Positions 1-7,319 of a DNA stretch of 25,123 bases are shown here, one piece after another. Within the stretch, counting starts at the first letter, position 1, and every line of letters begins with the position of its first letter. The stretch is from JAMXLO01 sp041487355. Its GTDB lineage: Bacteria > Pseudomonadota > Alphaproteobacteria > Acetobacterales > Acetobacteraceae. The DNA is taken from contig JBGPND010000061.1 of NCBI GenBank assembly GCA_041487355.1, positions 1 to 25,123 of the forward strand, written 5' to 3'. The notes under the pieces were generated by a model. That model worked only from the letters and a program-made list of their open reading frames with translations, was not told where the DNA came from and made no database searches. A program made the translations under genes and the position numbers.

Positions 1-1
1 G

Positions 2-517
2 AACGGCAGCATCAATCAGTACGGCACCAACGAGGTCGGCACGGGCGGCGCGGGCACCACCGGCTGGCAGGCCGGGACGGCCAACCGACTGACCGTCGGC
101 GACAATTCGACCATCAACGTGGTCGGGGACAATGACACGGCCAGTGGCGGCGACGGCTCAACGATCATAATTACAGGCAACTATGATCTGGTGTCAGTGG
201 GCAATAGCGGCAACATCTTCATATATGGCTCAAACGAAACCGTCTCGCTACGTGGCGCAGCCCACGCTCAGACGATCAGTGGCTTCAAGTTGGCCAATGG
301 CGATCGACTTGATCTGACTCAGGTTCTCGCAGGCGTATCTTTGCTACATGACCTAAGTAACTTGAAGAATTATGTGTCGGTGGTCAGAAGTGGGTCCGAT
401 TCTGTGCTGATTGCTAACGGGCCACTGGGAACGGATGCTGTAATTGTCCATGGCGCCGGCTCACTTGGATTATCCGACTTTGTTGCGCATGCTGCCTTTG
501 TCCTGCCACCACACTAA
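2..517 (+). CDS. C-terminal part of a type I secreted repeat protein (5' end outside window)
   Basis: The frame is open from the first bases and stops at 517, so only about 171 C-terminal residues are visible. The sequence is rich in Gly, Asn, Asp, Ser and Thr in short beta-type repeats (for example GDNSTINVVGDND and later GNSGNIFIYGSNETVSL). It ends with the signature ISGFKLANGDRLDLTQVL, which resembles the C-terminal target domain of type I secretion substrates (an I..F...D.LDL pattern shortly before a hydrophobic tail). There is no cysteine in the visible part. It is probably an exported adhesin or RTX-like surface protein passed through an ABC/MFP/TolC channel; no transporter genes are in the window. 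The substrate class is inferred from the tail, and the true start and function are not visible. Confidence 0.7.
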   Translation, partial: NGSINQYGTNEVGTGGAGTTGWQAGTANRLTVGDNSTINVVGDNDTASGGDGSTIIITGNYDLVSVGNSGNIFIYGSNETVSLRGAAHAQTISGFKLANGDRLDLTQVLAGVSLLHDLSNLKNYVSVVRSGSDSVLIANGPLGTDAVIVHGAGSLGLSDFVAHAAFVLPPH

Positions 518-597
518 GCGGTTTACTAGTGGCCGGCCAGCGGCGTGGCGACTTGTCGGATACATCGTCATAACCGTAGTGGTCAAGGAGGACCATA

Positions 598-1197
598 ATG
601 TCGCCAAGTCAACGCCGTAACACTCGGGGCCTGCCTTCCGATTTACCTCTGCGGCTGGAACCCGAAAGCTTCGCCGATCTAGAGAAGCGCACGCTGGACG
701 CAGTAATGGAGCGCCTGCTGGACAAATGGGACGATCGCGGCTTTCATGCAGCGATCGAGGAAAGCCTACTCCATTACAGATTTGTCGCTTGGCTTAGTCG
801 ATGGATTGAGGCCGTTCTCGCTAACGCGTGGCTCACTGTCGCCGCGGCGAGTCTTGAGGTTGAGGTAGCCTGGCGTATGCAGGAAATGCCCAATAAGCTG
901 GCGGAGGTATCGATTCGCCTGAGCCGACCGTTGATAGACAAGAATGGGGTAGTCCTGGCGGCTGGCCCGTATCTCCCCTCGCTGACCTTCATCCTTAGAC
1001 CAGACGCCACAGTCTGGATCGGAACGTTTGACCCCGCTCCCGATCTTGCGCCGTTTCAAGTGCACGTTCCAGCGCACGTAATTCTCCTTGATAACCTTGC
1101 TGTCAAGGACGTGGCGGCAGCATTCATAATGTATTTTGAGTCTCTGCTGGCCGGACTGGGAAAACCCCCTGTGCCGAGGGATCCGGGGCCCTTATAG
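598..1197 (+). CDS. Hypothetical protein, 199 aa
   Basis: ATG start at 598 preceded by a near-perfect Shine-Dalgarno AAGGAGGA at 585-592, so translation is likely. I do not recognise the family. The N-terminus is basic and polar, the middle (about residues 60-85) has amphipathic and hydrophobic helices including LSRWIEAVLANAWLTVAAAS, and there is no clear signal peptide. The C-terminus (KPPVPRDPGPL) is low complexity. Its last codons and its TAG stop lie inside the left copy of a direct repeat (1194-1243), so the natural C-terminus may have been replaced by insertion of that repeat. It lies 80 bp behind the secreted-protein gene on the same strand, but nothing shows a functional link. Confidence 0.6.
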   Translation: MSPSQRRNTRGLPSDLPLRLEPESFADLEKRTLDAVMERLLDKWDDRGFHAAIEESLLHYRFVAWLSRWIEAVLANAWLTVAAASLEVEVAWRMQEMPNKLAEVSIRLSRPLIDKNGVVLAAGPYLPSLTFILRPDATVWIGTFDPAPDLAPFQVHVPAHVILLDNLAVKDVAAAFIMYFESLLAGLGKPPVPRDPGPL

Positions 1198-1243
1198 GCT
1201 GGGGAATGCTGGGGACGCAAAAGACGGAAGTGGCGAGATACGG
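1194..1243 (+). repeat. Imperfect direct repeat, left copy (partner 2616-2666)
   Basis: Begins ATAGGCTGGGGAA and ends AAGTGGCGAGATACGG. It aligns with 2616-2666 at most positions with one single-base gap. A shorter shared stretch, CCCCCTGTG, also precedes both copies (about 1165 and 2586), so the true unit may be near 80 bp. The two copies bracket the glycosyltransferase gene. They may be remnants of insertion sequence ends or the scars of a cassette insertion. No transposase is recognisable nearby. Confidence 0.7.
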
Positions 1244-1330
1244 ACAGAGCTGCAAAGCCGCGTTGACTTTCGGATCTTACAGCCATCATCGCGAAGGCTA
1301 CGGCAGCGTTCTGCGGCAGGAGCGTGTCGC

Positions 1331-2497
1331 CTAGCTTGTCGTCGTGCCGGAAGAAAACATCCAGGCTAGAATGTTTGATCCGAGAAACTTGCAATGCGCT
1401 GGGACCGCTTCACCGTTGGATGCAGCCCGCCGGTCGCGGCAACTTGCACTGAAGAGCGCATGGTCAGCCGAATGGAGACGCCAATGAAAATCGGTGTCTA
1501 TGTGCGACTCGAATTGAAATGTGTCGGTAAGCCTGACCTTCACACCGCAATGTGGGCACGTGATCGTCGTCAACACCCTATCGTCGTGCTCTGCGGGTGT
1601 TGCTCCGGGTCGGGCCGCTTCTGGGTTTGACCCAGGTTCCCTACTGGCAAGCAGTCGGCAAACGGTGTTGGGCGCCTCAGCGAGGATTTCTTCAACCATT
1701 CCACGCAGTTCGTCGCCTGCGTCCATGAGGGGAAGAAGGATTTTGAGATGGTGGAGGTAGAAGTCTGCGTGAGTAACAAAAATATCTCCAACCTGGCGTC
1801 CGTATGTTCCTTGCCAGTCCCACGTTCCATCAATGATGCTTTTTATATCGTGTATCTTTGGGCCATGAAAGTGAAGGATAGCGACATTGTCATTTGGTCT
1901 CCAATATGGCTTCCAGTTATATATTGGCTCAAGCGGGGACCAACGCTTAACGTAGAATTCATTGTATACGTTCTGATCGTTGAAAATGCCGGAGGCACGA
2001 GTGGCGAATTTCTTGCGTATGAATTCTTTCAGTGCAGGGTAGTCAGCGCGAAGCGCCGGAATATTCATCACCATCGTGCCGGAGTTGAAGTAGCTCCAGT
2101 CATCTTCTCTGAATTCGGGGGCGCACGCAAAGAATCTTGGCGTGACGTGCTCGATCGCTAGGGGGCGAAGGAAAACGACATCGATATCAGTGTAGAGGAC
2201 GATCTGATCATCGGTTTCCACATTGCATACTTCGGTACGCAACCAATGCCCCATGAAGCCCGGTGCATACCAACCATCACTGACTGCGCGGCAAATATCA
2301 TCCGCGTAGCTCGGCCGCACATCGAGTACGGTTACCCCCTGGCCTTCCATCCACGCGGTGAAATCGTTCCTTCTCCCAAAATAGAGGAGATGCGGAATAA
2401 GGTTGGTCATCTTCTTCGCAGTTCGTACGGCCAGTTTCGCATGCAAGCCCAAAGGGCTCATCGTTCCATGCTCGTTTATTGCAAAATACCACTTCAT
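1331..2497 (-). CDS. Glycosyltransferase, family-8-like (DxD type), 388 aa
   Basis: The N-terminal half has the layout of GT8/capsule-type glycosyltransferases. Features include an initial beta strand (MKWYFAINEHG), a metal/nucleotide-sugar DxD motif in LYTDIDVVFL (Asp104 and Asp106), the strand YFNSGTMVMN near residues 137-145, the acceptor-side motif NDQNVYNEF, and a metal-binding HFHGPK at 209-214. Such enzymes move a sugar from a nucleotide donor onto a glycan or lipid on the cytosolic side. A C-terminal extension contains CPHCGVKV (Cys314 and Cys317), one half of a possible zinc ribbon without an obvious second pair. There is no clear Shine-Dalgarno before the ATG at 2497. It is flanked by direct repeats and lies opposite in strand to its neighbours, which fits acquisition as a cassette. 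Donor and acceptor cannot be read from the sequence. Confidence 0.8.
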   Translation of the reverse strand: MKWYFAINEHGTMSPLGLHAKLAVRTAKKMTNLIPHLLYFGRRNDFTAWMEGQGVTVLDVRPSYADDICRAVSDGWYAPGFMGHWLRTEVCNVETDDQIVLYTDIDVVFLRPLAIEHVTPRFFACAPEFREDDWSYFNSGTMVMNIPALRADYPALKEFIRKKFATRASGIFNDQNVYNEFYVKRWSPLEPIYNWKPYWRPNDNVAILHFHGPKIHDIKSIIDGTWDWQGTYGRQVGDIFVTHADFYLHHLKILLPLMDAGDELRGMVEEILAEAPNTVCRLLASREPGSNPEAARPGATPAEHDDRVLTTITCPHCGVKVRLTDTFQFESHIDTDFHWRLHSADHALFSASCRDRRAASNGEAVPAHCKFLGSNILAWMFSSGTTTS

Positions 2498-2809
2498 GAC
2501 GCTGGCTCGGTTTCAGTCGACATTGCTTCCTCGCTCGGCTGTGGGCCCATTGGAGATATAACGGTTACCTGGTTTGATGTGAAGGCCCCCCTGTGTCAGA
2601 GAGGTTGCCGCCCGGATAGGCTGGGGAACGCTGGGGGCGCTGGAAGATGTAAGTGGCGAGATGCGGCCATGGCTACCGTGATGGCACGCGGCATAACGGG
2701 CTGTGACCAGTTCGAACGGCCTGCTGCCGGCGCAGGTCTCAGGCGCATGCGGCCGCGGCCCGACGAAAAACATGTCGCCCCGGAGCCAGGCGCGCCGGGC
2801 CATGACTCC
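2498..2809. other. Non-coding stretch between glycosyltransferase and beta-barrel fragment
   Basis: No credible gene is visible. It holds the right copy of the direct repeat and the upstream region of the glycosyltransferase. The frames that remain open here give sequence typical of GC-rich non-coding DNA. Confidence 0.5.
2616..2666 (+). repeat. Imperfect direct repeat, right copy (partner 1194-1243)
   Basis: ATAGGCTGGGGAACGCTGGG followed after a short variable core by AAGTGGCGAGATGCGG. It has the same orientation as the left copy. It sits about 120 bp upstream of the glycosyltransferase start and 140 bp before the beta-barrel fragment. Confidence 0.7.
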
Positions 2810-3022
2810 ACCGGTTATCAGGCGCTGGTCGCGCTCGACGACGATTCGGATGCGGTATGGCGCTATCGCGTGCTGTTCGGCTGGGAGGTGCGCGACTTCG
2901 CCGCCACGCTGTTCCCGCCGCACCAGGCGCCGATCGCCGAGGCGGAGCTGATCTGGAGCCCGAGTGGCCTCACGACGATCACCGCTTCGCTGAACCGCAG
3001 CATCGAGGACGCGGCGCGGGAG
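2810..3022 (+). pseudogene. Fragment of an outer-membrane beta-barrel protein (BBP2-like)
   Basis: About 70 residues, from STGYQALVALDDDSD through WRYRVLFGWEVRDFAA and APIAEAELIWSPSGLTT to ASLNRSIEDAARE. They resemble consecutive strands of the putative beta-barrel porin 2 / outer membrane beta-barrel family seen in acetic acid bacteria. This is recognition from memory of the pattern; I cannot run a search. There is no start codon or signal peptide in frame, and the homology stops at about 3022, exactly where the response-regulator gene on the other strand ends. It is therefore an internal piece of a gene cut on both sides. Confidence 0.5.
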
Positions 3023-3023
3023 G

Positions 3024-3452
3024 TCAGTCGGGGAACTCGATCACCCGCCAGTAGAGCCCCAGCATGCTAATCGCCTCGAGAAAGTCCTGTCCCAGATGGT
3101 GCTTCAGGATGTAGCCGGCGATATTCTTGTCATAAGCCCTCATCCGATCCTCCTCCGCCGCGGAGGTGGTCATTACAAACACCAACGTGCGGTGCAGCAA
3201 CGGGTCCCGGCGCAGCTCCTCGAGGAACTCGATCCCGCCCATGCGCGGCATGTTCAGATCGAGCAGTACCAGACACCGCGACGGCACCTTCTCATAGCCG
3301 TTCTGGCCGCGCAGACGCTCCAGCGCTTCGATGCCGTCATGCGCCTCGATCACCGGATTGGCGATCTTCAAATCTCGGAACGAACGCTTGACGGCCATCA
3401 CGTCGATCTTGTCGTCGTCGACCAGCAGGATGGTCACCGTGTTGCCTGTCAT
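3024..3452 (-). CDS. Single-domain response regulator (Rcp1-like receiver), 142 aa
   Basis: A receiver domain fills the protein. The acidic pocket VDDDK is at residues 11-15, the phosphoacceptor Asp65 is in LLDLNMPRMGG, the switch Thr/Ser is in FVMTTSA near 95, and the conserved Lys117 is in YILKHHLG. No output domain follows, as in Rcp1-type regulators that pass phosphate within a relay or act by protein contact. Its ATG overlaps the stop of the upstream histidine kinase by 4 nt, so the two are translationally coupled and almost certainly cognate. The likely flow is kinase to this regulator, possibly onward to the Hpt domain of the divergent hybrid kinase; that last step is inference. Confidence 0.9.
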   Translation of the reverse strand: MTGNTVTILLVDDDKIDVMAVKRSFRDLKIANPVIEAHDGIEALERLRGQNGYEKVPSRCLVLLDLNMPRMGGIEFLEELRRDPLLHRTLVFVMTTSAAEEDRMRAYDKNIAGYILKHHLGQDFLEAISMLGLYWRVIEFPD

Positions 3453-4597
3453 GACGCGGTTTCATTCCAGGTGAAGACGAAAGTGGTGCCGCAGGCGGGC
3501 GGGGCGCTCTCGACCCAGATCTGGCCACCGTTATTTTGCACGTTCTTCTTGACGAGCGCCAGCCCGATGCCGCTTGATTCTATATCGTCACGGCTTGCCA
3601 GGGTCTGGAAGATCACAAAAATGCGGTCATGGAATTGCGGCGCGATGCCGGGCCCGTCATCGCTGACGCGGAATTCCGCCACCCCGTCCACCAGCCGCAT
3701 GGCGACGGTGACGCGGCCCTCGGCACGGTCATGGTGTTTCAGCCCATTGCTGATCAGATTGTTCAGCACCTCCTCGATCGGCGTGCGATGGGTGCGGATC
3801 ACCGACATCTCCCCCACGCACCCGACGACGAAGCCAGGCGGTGGCGCCAGCATAGCGACGACGTCGCGCACCACCTCGGCGATGTCCACGTCCTCGACCG
3901 CGGCATGAGCACGGCGCCCGACGCGCGAATAGGCCAGCAGCCCGTCCAGGAGCATCCGCAGCCGCGCCACCCGCTCTTGCAGCAGCTTGAGGTTGTCAAT
4001 CGTGTCCGGGTTCGCCGTCGCCTCGATGTCTTCGCCGATCCACTGCGCCAGATGCGCGATCCCTCGCAGCGGCGCCTTCAGATCGTGCGAGGCGGCATAG
4101 GCGAATTCCTCGAGACCGGCATTGGACCGCTCCAGCTCGCGCTGTTGCAGCTCCTTCTCCCGGTCGAGCTGGTGCCGCGCGGTGACATCGATGATGCCGG
4201 CCAGCACCATCGGCTCGCCGTCGAGATCGATCGGATTGAGGCCGATCTCCAGCGGGAACTCGGTGCCGTCCTTGCGCAGCCCGAACAGGTCCCACCCCTC
4301 ACCGATCATGCGCGAGGACATTTTGGTCAGGAAACGCTGGCGCAGATCGGCATGCCGACCGCGGAAGCGTTCTGGCATCAGCAGTTCCAGCGGTTTGTCC
4401 TGCAGCTCCGCGCGGTCGTAACCGAACATGCGCTCGGCCTGCCGGTTTACCAGCTTGATCAGCCCGGCCTGTCCGGTCAGCACCAGCGCGGTGGGCGACG
4501 CTTCGACCACGCGGGAGAAGCGATCCTCGACCGACAGGCTTGGCCAGACGTCCGGTCGGGCCGCTACGCTGGCGACATCCGGTTCCAAGTCCATCAA
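3449..4597 (-). CDS. PAS-domain sensor histidine kinase, 382 aa
   Basis: Cytoplasmic: no membrane segment is seen. A PAS domain occupies about residues 24-145 (VVEASPTALVLTGQAGLI ... GIIDVTARHQ), followed by a coiled-coil linker. The HisKA H-box is AASHDLKAPLRGI with phosphoacceptor His171. The HATPase_c domain has an N-box EEVLNNLISNGLKH (275-288), G1 DDGPGI (313-318) and G2 SGIGLALVKK (342-350). This kinase class resembles those associated with bacteriophytochromes, but no GAF/PHY domain or chromophore cysteine is present here, so the input ligand is unknown. Strong Shine-Dalgarno GAGGAGGG lies upstream of the ATG. It overlaps the response regulator by 4 nt and is divergent from the hybrid kinase across 126 bp. 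Confidence 0.9.
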   Translation of the reverse strand: MMDLEPDVASVAARPDVWPSLSVEDRFSRVVEASPTALVLTGQAGLIKLVNRQAERMFGYDRAELQDKPLELLMPERFRGRHADLRQRFLTKMSSRMIGEGWDLFGLRKDGTEFPLEIGLNPIDLDGEPMVLAGIIDVTARHQLDREKELQQRELERSNAGLEEFAYAASHDLKAPLRGIAHLAQWIGEDIEATANPDTIDNLKLLQERVARLRMLLDGLLAYSRVGRRAHAAVEDVDIAEVVRDVVAMLAPPPGFVVGCVGEMSVIRTHRTPIEEVLNNLISNGLKHHDRAEGRVTVAMRLVDGVAEFRVSDDGPGIAPQFHDRIFVIFQTLASRDDIESSGIGLALVKKNVQNNGGQIWVESAPPACGTTFVFTWNETAS

Positions 4598-4723
4598 GAC
4601 CCTCCTCGCGTCACGCTAGTAGGGTGGCTTGCCAGACCAGAGTTAACGCGCAGTGTTCGCCGTGAGGAATATTTCTGTACCGCCACGGCACGGTGGTAAC
4701 GTCTCGTCAACGTTGAGCCGGTA

Positions 4724-6835
4724 GTGCGTCGTGGGATTCATATCAATACGTCAAACGCGGGGCGCAGCATGGCAAACGCGGGGCGCAGCTACCGCCTGCT
4801 GATCGTCGACGACGACGCCGCCGATCGGCGGCTCTACAGCAGGTTGCTGACGCGGCAGGCGCCCGGCGCCTGCAAGATCCAGCAGGCGGCCAACGGCGCG
4901 GCAGGCCTGGCGGTCCTGCGCGCGCAGAAGTTCGATTGCGTGCTGCTGGATTTCAACCTGCCCGACATGACCGGGCTCGAATTCCTGACGGACGCCGCCG
5001 CCGATGGCGAGCTGCCATGTGCCGTCGTGCTGGTCACCGGGCAAGGCAATGAAGCGATCGCCGTCGAGGCGATGAAGCGCGGCGTGCAGGACTATCTGGT
5101 GAAAGACCAGGTTAACGCGAGCAACCTGTGGCGAGCGATGACGACCACAGTGACTCAGACAGAGCTGCGCCAGCGCCTCGCCGGCTCGCGGCGCGACCTC
5201 ATCGCGGCGAATGCCGCCCTGGAACAGGAGGCCGCCACCCGCAAGGCCGCCGAGGCCGAATTGCGCGCCGCCAAGGAAGCCGCGGAACAGGCCAACCAGG
5301 CCAAGACCCGCTTCGTCGCCATGGTGACCCACGAGCTGCGCACGCCACTCAACGGCATCCTCGGCTACGCCCAGCTCCTGCGCATCGAGGGGGGGCTATC
5401 CACCCGGCAAGACGCGCGCGTCGGAGCGATGATGCAAGCCGGGCGGCACTTGTTCGAGATGATCGAGTGCGTGCTGGATTTCGCCAGTATCGACACCGGG
5501 CGAATGGAGCTGCACCCAGTGGCGGTTTCGATCCGCGACCTGATCGAACGATGCATCGCCTTCATCGAGCCGATGGCCACCGAGCGCGCGCTGAGCCTAC
5601 GCCTGCTCAGCGCCTACGACGCCCCGCGGCAGATCGCCGCCGACCCCTCGCGGCTGCGTCAGGTATTGCTCAACCTGTTGGGCAACGCGGTGAAATACAC
5701 CGATTCCGGCAGTGTGGAGCTGCGCGTGCTGGCCGGCGCCACGCCTGGCGGGCTGCGCATGGAGGTCGCTGATACCGGCCCCGGCATCAATGAAGCCGCC
5801 CGCGCCCGCCTGTTCCAGGACTTCGAGAGGCTGGACACCGCCACCTCGGTGGTAGGGGCCGGCCTGGGCTTGGCCATCGCCGCGCGGATCGTCGGGCTGA
5901 TGGGTGGCGCGATCGGTCACACCGCCAACCCGGGCGGCGGCAGCGTGTTCTGGCTGGAGCTGCCGCCCGCCGATCTCGCGTCGCCATCGCTGCCGGAGGC
6001 GATACCAGCCGCCCCGCCGCCATCCGTCGGGCGTGTGCTCCTGGTGGACGACATCGCGATGAACCGCGACGTGATCGGCGCCTTCCTGCGCGCCGCCGGC
6101 AACGAGGTGCTGCTGGCGGAAAGTGGTCAAGAAGCGGTACGGCTTGCGTTCGAACAGACATTCGACCTGATCCTGATGGATGTGCGCATGCCGGAGATGG
6201 ACGGCCTGGAGGCGACGCGGCGCATCCGGGCGCTGCACGGCGCGCGCGGCCAGGTACCGATCCTTGCGCTGACCGCCTACACCTTCCTCGACCAGATGGC
6301 GCAATGCCGGGACGCCGGCATGGACGGGCACATCGCCAAGCCGGTGGACTACGCGACATTGATGCGCGAGATCGCCGATGCGATCGCTCGCGCCCCGCCA
6401 AGGTGGACGCAGGATTGCCGCGCTCCGCCCTCCGCCGAGGCCGCGGTCGAGGAACCACCGCCTCCCCGGTTTGATCGCGCCGTGCTCGACCAGACGCTTG
6501 CGTTCCTGCCGCCCGACGAGGTCGCCGCAAACCTCCAGTTGCTGCGCGCGCGCCAGGAAGAGATGTTGCGGCTGCTTGACCAGCCGGCGCCGCCGGCGCT
6601 GCTGACGGAAACCGCGCACGAGCTGGCCGCGGCGGCCGGCATGTTCGGCTTCGTCGCGCTATCCGTGGTGTTGCGCAGCTTCGAGCACGCGGCGGTGCAT
6701 GACGCGCCGGAGGCCGAGCGGCTTGCCCAACAGGTATGCGCGGAAACTCGCGCGGCGCTGGGAGCGCTTGATGAGCTGATGCGTGAAAACCGGATGCAAC
6801 CGGCCCGACCCAGGGGGGCATCTCCGATGGCGTGA
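4724..6835 (+). CDS. Four-domain hybrid histidine kinase (REC-HK-REC-Hpt), 703 aa
   Basis: Domains in order, numbered from the GTG start. Receiver 1 is at about 23-140, with the acidic pair in LLIVDDD and Asp76 in VLLDFNLPDMTG. A coiled coil rich in Ala, Glu and Arg spans 145-195. HisKA follows with His203 in AMVTHELRTPLNGIL. HATPase_c has LLNLLGNAVKYTDSG, DTGPGI and VGAGLGLAIA. Receiver 2 is at 437-555, with Asp486 in LILMDVRMPEMDG and Lys in HIAKPVD. A C-terminal Hpt domain has candidate His632 in ETAHELAAAAG. This is a complete intramolecular phosphorelay with no membrane segment. Two starts are possible: GTG at 4724 or ATG at 4769; both sit in a 21-bp tandem duplication and neither has a strong Shine-Dalgarno. 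The downstream partner regulator is broken, so its output now probably goes elsewhere. Confidence 0.9.
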   Translation: MRRGIHINTSNAGRSMANAGRSYRLLIVDDDAADRRLYSRLLTRQAPGACKIQQAANGAAGLAVLRAQKFDCVLLDFNLPDMTGLEFLTDAAADGELPCAVVLVTGQGNEAIAVEAMKRGVQDYLVKDQVNASNLWRAMTTTVTQTELRQRLAGSRRDLIAANAALEQEAATRKAAEAELRAAKEAAEQANQAKTRFVAMVTHELRTPLNGILGYAQLLRIEGGLSTRQDARVGAMMQAGRHLFEMIECVLDFASIDTGRMELHPVAVSIRDLIERCIAFIEPMATERALSLRLLSAYDAPRQIAADPSRLRQVLLNLLGNAVKYTDSGSVELRVLAGATPGGLRMEVADTGPGINEAARARLFQDFERLDTATSVVGAGLGLAIAARIVGLMGGAIGHTANPGGGSVFWLELPPADLASPSLPEAIPAAPPPSVGRVLLVDDIAMNRDVIGAFLRAAGNEVLLAESGQEAVRLAFEQTFDLILMDVRMPEMDGLEATRRIRALHGARGQVPILALTAYTFLDQMAQCRDAGMDGHIAKPVDYATLMREIADAIARAPPRWTQDCRAPPSAEAAVEEPPPPRFDRAVLDQTLAFLPPDEVAANLQLLRARQEEMLRLLDQPAPPALLTETAHELAAAAGMFGFVALSVVLRSFEHAAVHDAPEAERLAQQVCAETRAALGALDELMRENRMQPARPRGASPMA
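4752..4789 (+). repeat. Tandem 17-nt repeat (period 21) at the hybrid kinase start
   Basis: CAAACGCGGGGCGCAGC occurs at 4752-4768 and again at 4773-4789. Both copies encode NAGRS in the hybrid-kinase frame, and the second candidate start ATG (4769) lies between them. This looks like a recent slippage duplication. Confidence 0.85.
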
Positions 6836-6933
6836 TTCTGGCCGAGGATGACACGCTGGTGCGCGGCATCATCCGCTCCATGCCGTGGCTCAACGGGCTG
6901 CTGGCGTGCGAGGCGATCCGCGCGCTGCCGGGC
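6832..6933 (+). pseudogene. Response regulator remnant with internal deletion
   Basis: The GTG start overlaps the hybrid-kinase TGA as GTGA, the usual sign of a co-translated operon gene. The product starts like a receiver (VILAEDDTLVRGIIRSM). It then jumps to what reads as the segment after the phospho-Asp (MPWLNGLLACEAIRALPG), so the middle with the phosphoacceptor Asp is gone. At about GYAG it runs into transporter-like sequence. Receiver identity is clear from the acidic ED pair and the MP..NGL..C.AIRALPG pattern; the deletion is inferred from the missing spacing. Confidence 0.6.
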
Positions 6934-7122
6934 TACGCCGGCGTGTACCGCGGGCGGTTCAGCGGGCTCTCGCCGGTCACCGCGGCAACCGGCCAACTGA
7001 CTGCCGCGACTCTGCTCATGTTGCCGCTGGTGACGATCGTCGATCGGCCATGGTTGCTGCCGGGGCCGTCGATGGCGACATGGGCATCGCTGGCAACGAC
7101 GGCCGTCCTGTGCACGGCGGCC
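6931..7122 (+). pseudogene. Internal fragment of an EamA/DMT-family transporter
   Basis: In frame after the broken regulator, the sequence AGVYRGRFSGLSPVTAATG, then LTAATLLMLPLVTIVDRPW and LLPGPSMATWASL ... AVLCTA, matches the pattern of the second EamA repeat of drug/metabolite exporters. That pattern is a hydrophobic helix ending in DRPW, then P.PS..TWA.L and LCTA. Homology ends near 7122, before the AYxxYF motif that would follow. Only about 64 residues of a roughly 300-residue carrier remain. It marks a rearranged boundary just before the integrative element. Confidence 0.55.
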
Positions 7123-7319
7123 ACCTCTCTCGGCCCGGCTTCCGTGCCCCGCATAAACAGCCAAAAGAAAGGACAGAGGGTCGACACGGCTAGCTTGACT
7201 TCCGCTTGCGAGGACTGTTGCGCGCGGCGGTCTTCGCAGCAGGTACTGGTATCGCGGAATTGCTAGCTGGGCAACTCATTCCTCCTTCTGTCTACCACGG
7301 CGGAGAGTCAAGCTGGGAT

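Noticed and set aside
3629..4699. 356-codon plus-strand frame opposite the PAS kinase
   Set aside because: Shadow; the kinase boxes on the minus strand are unambiguous.
5787..6893. Long minus-strand open frame (368 codons) opposite the hybrid kinase
   Set aside because: Arg/Pro/Ala-rich shadow of a GC-rich gene with clear domains on the plus strand.
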